The notes under the pieces were generated by a model. It was not told the DNA's origin, made no database searches, and worked only from the letters and a program-made list of their open reading frames with translations. 64,000 nucleotides of DNA, taken from positions 32,848 through 96,847 of the forward strand of contig NZ_JBDVFA010000106.1 in assembly GCF_039941195.1 (NCBI RefSeq), written 5' to 3'. This DNA is from Aurantibacter_A sp039941195. GTDB lineage: Bacteria > Bacteroidota > Bacteroidia > Flavobacteriales > Flavobacteriaceae. Shown piece after piece: positions 62,015 through 64,000 of the stretch; the first letter of the stretch is position 1, and each line of letters starts with the position of its first letter. The position numbers were made by a program, and so were the translations under genes.

Positions 62015-63727
62015 TTAATTTGTAAATGTTCTTACGGCGCGAACATATGCTCCATAATTATTTTTACTTGCTGCACCACTCGATCCAATATTATCCATAA
62101 ACCTGGCTTGATCAACATTTACCTCGGTAGAACTCCAGAAATAAAAATTAACGATAGCATCACCACCATTAGCTTCTGATGAAATACTTACGACTTCTCT
62201 ATTCATAAAAATCTCAAGCAGTTCAAACAATGAAGGCAAATACCAATCTGAAAAACCACCTGTACTTAAATTATCACATAACGTTGCAGCATATACACCC
62301 GCTCCATGACTATTTATGATTGCTGTAGTATTCGCTTGCCCCGTCCCAATATTCATTCCGGTAGCACCTGTAATGGCGTTTGTGCCAATACTCCATTGTA
62401 TTGAATTTGATGCTGGATTAACTAAATCGACAACATCACATACTAATCCGCCTCCATTGCCATCGAGATAAAATATCACACCGCCATAGTTAAAATCTCC
62501 AATCTCATCTATATTTTCAAGATTAATATTAGCAGTTGCTGATACCGAATAAACACCATTGTCAACTGAAATAGTTGCGAACATGGTAGGAGTTGTTTCA
62601 AAATCAAATAATGTATAATCCGCAACCGACAATTCTCCTGTACTTTGGTCAATACTTAAAGCCCCAGAGGTTGATTGATAAGTTATCTCATAACTTAGAC
62701 TTCCTGCACTAGTAGCCTGAATAGTTCCAATTACTTGCCCATTTATAGGGTTTTCATCTATAGCTGAGGTAAAATCTTGAACATTTATTTCATCTATATC
62801 ATTAAGATTAATTGTAACTGTTGCTGGATTTTCGGCATCATCTACAGCTATCGTTGCCGTAATAACCGGATTTGTTTCAAAATCAAATAAGTTGGGATCT
62901 ACAACTGTTAATTCACCTGTAGTGGCATCTATATTTAAAGCACCAGCTGGTGTTTGAGATGTTATACTGAAACTTAATGTTCCAACACCAGTTGCTTGTA
63001 TTGCTCCTACAACTTGCCCGTCTGTAGGGTTTTCATCTAGATCCATTGTTAAATCTTGAGCACTTAATTCATATATATTAGTAAGATTAATTGTTGCCGT
63101 TGCCGCGTTCATAGCATCATCCACAGCAATAGTTGCTGTAATTATAGGATTTGTTTCATAATCGAACAAAGTAGCATCAGCAACTGTTAACTCTCCTGTG
63201 CTGGCATCTATACTCAAAGCTCCTGCTGGTGTCTGTGCGGTTATATTAAAATTTGAGGCTCCGCTTCCGCCAGATGGTACAGTGCTAACAACTTGCCCGT
63301 CGGTCGGGTTTTCATCGATATCCACGGTTAAATCTTGAATACTGGCCTCATTAAGGTTATTCAAGTTAATGGTTACTGTTGCAGGACTTAAAGCACCAAC
63401 AACGGTAACAGTAGCAGTAATAATTGGGTTCGTTTCAAAATCAAACGCAGCAGCATTTGCCACAGTTAGTTCTCCTGAACTTGAATTTACACTTAATGCT
63501 CCTGTCGGCGTTTGCGATGTGATGCTAAAACTAAGCGTTCCACTTCCGTCAGTTGTTACGGTGCCAACAACTTGTCCGTAAGTCGGATTTTCGTCAATGG
63601 TTGCGGTTAAATTTTCTACGTTTATCTGGGTATTCGCCGCTGCTCCTGAGTCATCATTGCTGCAGCTAAAAGCAGTAAATAATAAAGCTAATACCAATAA
63701 ATTGGTCGTTTTAAATAATTTGTTCAT
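62015..63727 (-). CDS. Lipoprotein with four cadherin-like repeats and DUF1566 domain
   Basis: This 570-aa lipoprotein (LLFTAFSC) has four repeats of about 86 residues (core IDENPTDGQVVGT, then GALSIDASTGELTVAD and DFETNPIITATI), like cadherin domains with calcium-type motifs. The C-terminal 170 residues are a DUF1566/Lcl domain (GFSDWYLPSLFELLEI, YFWSSTEV, YVRAVRTF). It is probably a surface adhesin or glycan binder. The repeats are also similar at DNA level. Confidence 0.83.
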   Translation of the reverse strand: MNKLFKTTNLLVLALLFTAFSCSNDDSGAAANTQINVENLTATIDENPTYGQVVGTVTTDGSGTLSFSITSQTPTGALSVNSSSGELTVANAAAFDFETNPIITATVTVVGALSPATVTINLNNLNEASIQDLTVDIDENPTDGQVVSTVPSGGSGASNFNITAQTPAGALSIDASTGELTVADATLFDYETNPIITATIAVDDAMNAATATINLTNIYELSAQDLTMDLDENPTDGQVVGAIQATGVGTLSFSITSQTPAGALNIDATTGELTVVDPNLFDFETNPVITATIAVDDAENPATVTINLNDIDEINVQDFTSAIDENPINGQVIGTIQATSAGSLSYEITYQSTSGALSIDQSTGELSVADYTLFDFETTPTMFATISVDNGVYSVSATANINLENIDEIGDFNYGGVIFYLDGNGGGLVCDVVDLVNPASNSIQWSIGTNAITGATGMNIGTGQANTTAIINSHGAGVYAATLCDNLSTGGFSDWYLPSLFELLEIFMNREVVSISSEANGGDAIVNFYFWSSTEVNVDQARFMDNIGSSGAASKNNYGAYVRAVRTFTN

Positions 63728-63765
63728 GATTTTGGGTTTTAAAATTGTTTGGTTTATTAATTATA

Positions 63766-64000
63766 CTAGTAATCCATTTTGATAAACGCTCCATCTAGTT
63801 TATAGTAAAAACTAAAAGAGGTTCCGCCATTTTCAGGCTCAAGCTTAATCCAATATTTTGCTTTGGATATATCTCCGTTGTCCGGAAAGTTTATACTGGC
63901 AATACTTAAGATTGGATTTTCAATATTTTTTTCATCTTTTAACTGTTGTATTGATTTTTCAACAAGGCCTCCTAATTTGGCTAGACTAAATGTCTCGTCT
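63766..64000 (-). CDS. Partial hypothetical protein, C-terminal end
   Basis: A minus-strand frame enters at the right window edge and stops with TAG at 63766. The 77 visible residues include KLGGLVEKSIQQLKDEKN, ENPILSIASINFPDN, KAKYWIKLEP and end GAFIKMDY. It lies 38 bp upstream of the cadherin gene, so they may be one operon. I do not recognise the family. Confidence 0.55.
   Translation of the reverse strand, partial: DETFSLAKLGGLVEKSIQQLKDEKNIENPILSIASINFPDNGDISKAKYWIKLEPENGGTSFSFYYKLDGAFIKMDY

Overview
The window is AT-rich chromosomal DNA from a member of the Bacteroidota, most likely a marine Flavobacteriaceae. Supporting signs are many families typical of that group (DUF4920, DUF4295, DUF4197, DUF4266/DUF3570, TIGR01777, a 50-aa SsrA-binding-like protein, cadherin and FG-GAP lipoproteins), glutamine synthetase III beside an eukaryote-type GSII, and promoters of the Bacteroidota form TTG-N19-TAnnTTTG (clear before rpmB and tRNA-Arg). 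The genus cannot be fixed from the sequence alone. No phage, transposase or CRISPR array is visible.

Layout. 1-8 kb: start of grpE, a TIGR01777 epimerase, DUF4920-mnmD, ilvE, a CoA-binding protein, a sodium:solute symporter, recR and an E2 acyltransferase. 8-20 kb: an outer-membrane protein, a decayed methyltransferase, a DnaQ-like exonuclease run ending in cinA, the rpmB-rpmG-DUF4295 operon, ftsY, a class C serine hydrolase, rimO and an SMP-30 protein. 20-26.5 kb: polysaccharide deacetylase, ssb, an FG-GAP protein, an MFS transporter without a normal start codon, small housekeeping genes and crcB. 26.5-30 kb: glnB-amtB-porin. 30-38 kb: lipoprotein, hydrolases, mscS, an Lrp-type regulator, purU, DUF4197, pyrF and prfA.

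39-43.8 kb holds an extracytoplasmic redox operon (Rieske lipoprotein, thioredoxin, ApbE, DUF4266, DUF3570), with purM upstream. 44-50.5 kb holds a complete one-directional curli operon: large CsgA, CsgB-like subunit, a CsgE with a CsgH-like N-terminal domain, CsgF, a CsgG with an added beta-barrel, and a propeller lipoprotein. 52-55.5 kb holds GSIII and GSII, divergently transcribed. 55.5-58 kb has a Ca/Na antiporter, a 50-aa protein, apt and tRNA-Arg(ACG). Downstream of the tRNA lie 115-bp tandem repeats carrying copies of the tRNA 3' end, 126-bp duplicated terminator cassettes, and an accessory stretch of unrecognised secreted proteins ending in a cadherin-repeat lipoprotein.

The most notable regulatory signal is a dyad ACCC-N11-GGG occurring as a pair 52-53 bp apart upstream of both glnB-amtB and the GSIII/GSII pair. 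In both places the proximal copy sits 35-36 bp upstream of a -7-like box that lacks a -33 TTG. This suggests one unidentified activator coordinating ammonium uptake and assimilation. The redox operon (candidate flavinylated DUF3570 barrel) and the modified curli secretion machinery are the best candidates for under-described systems.
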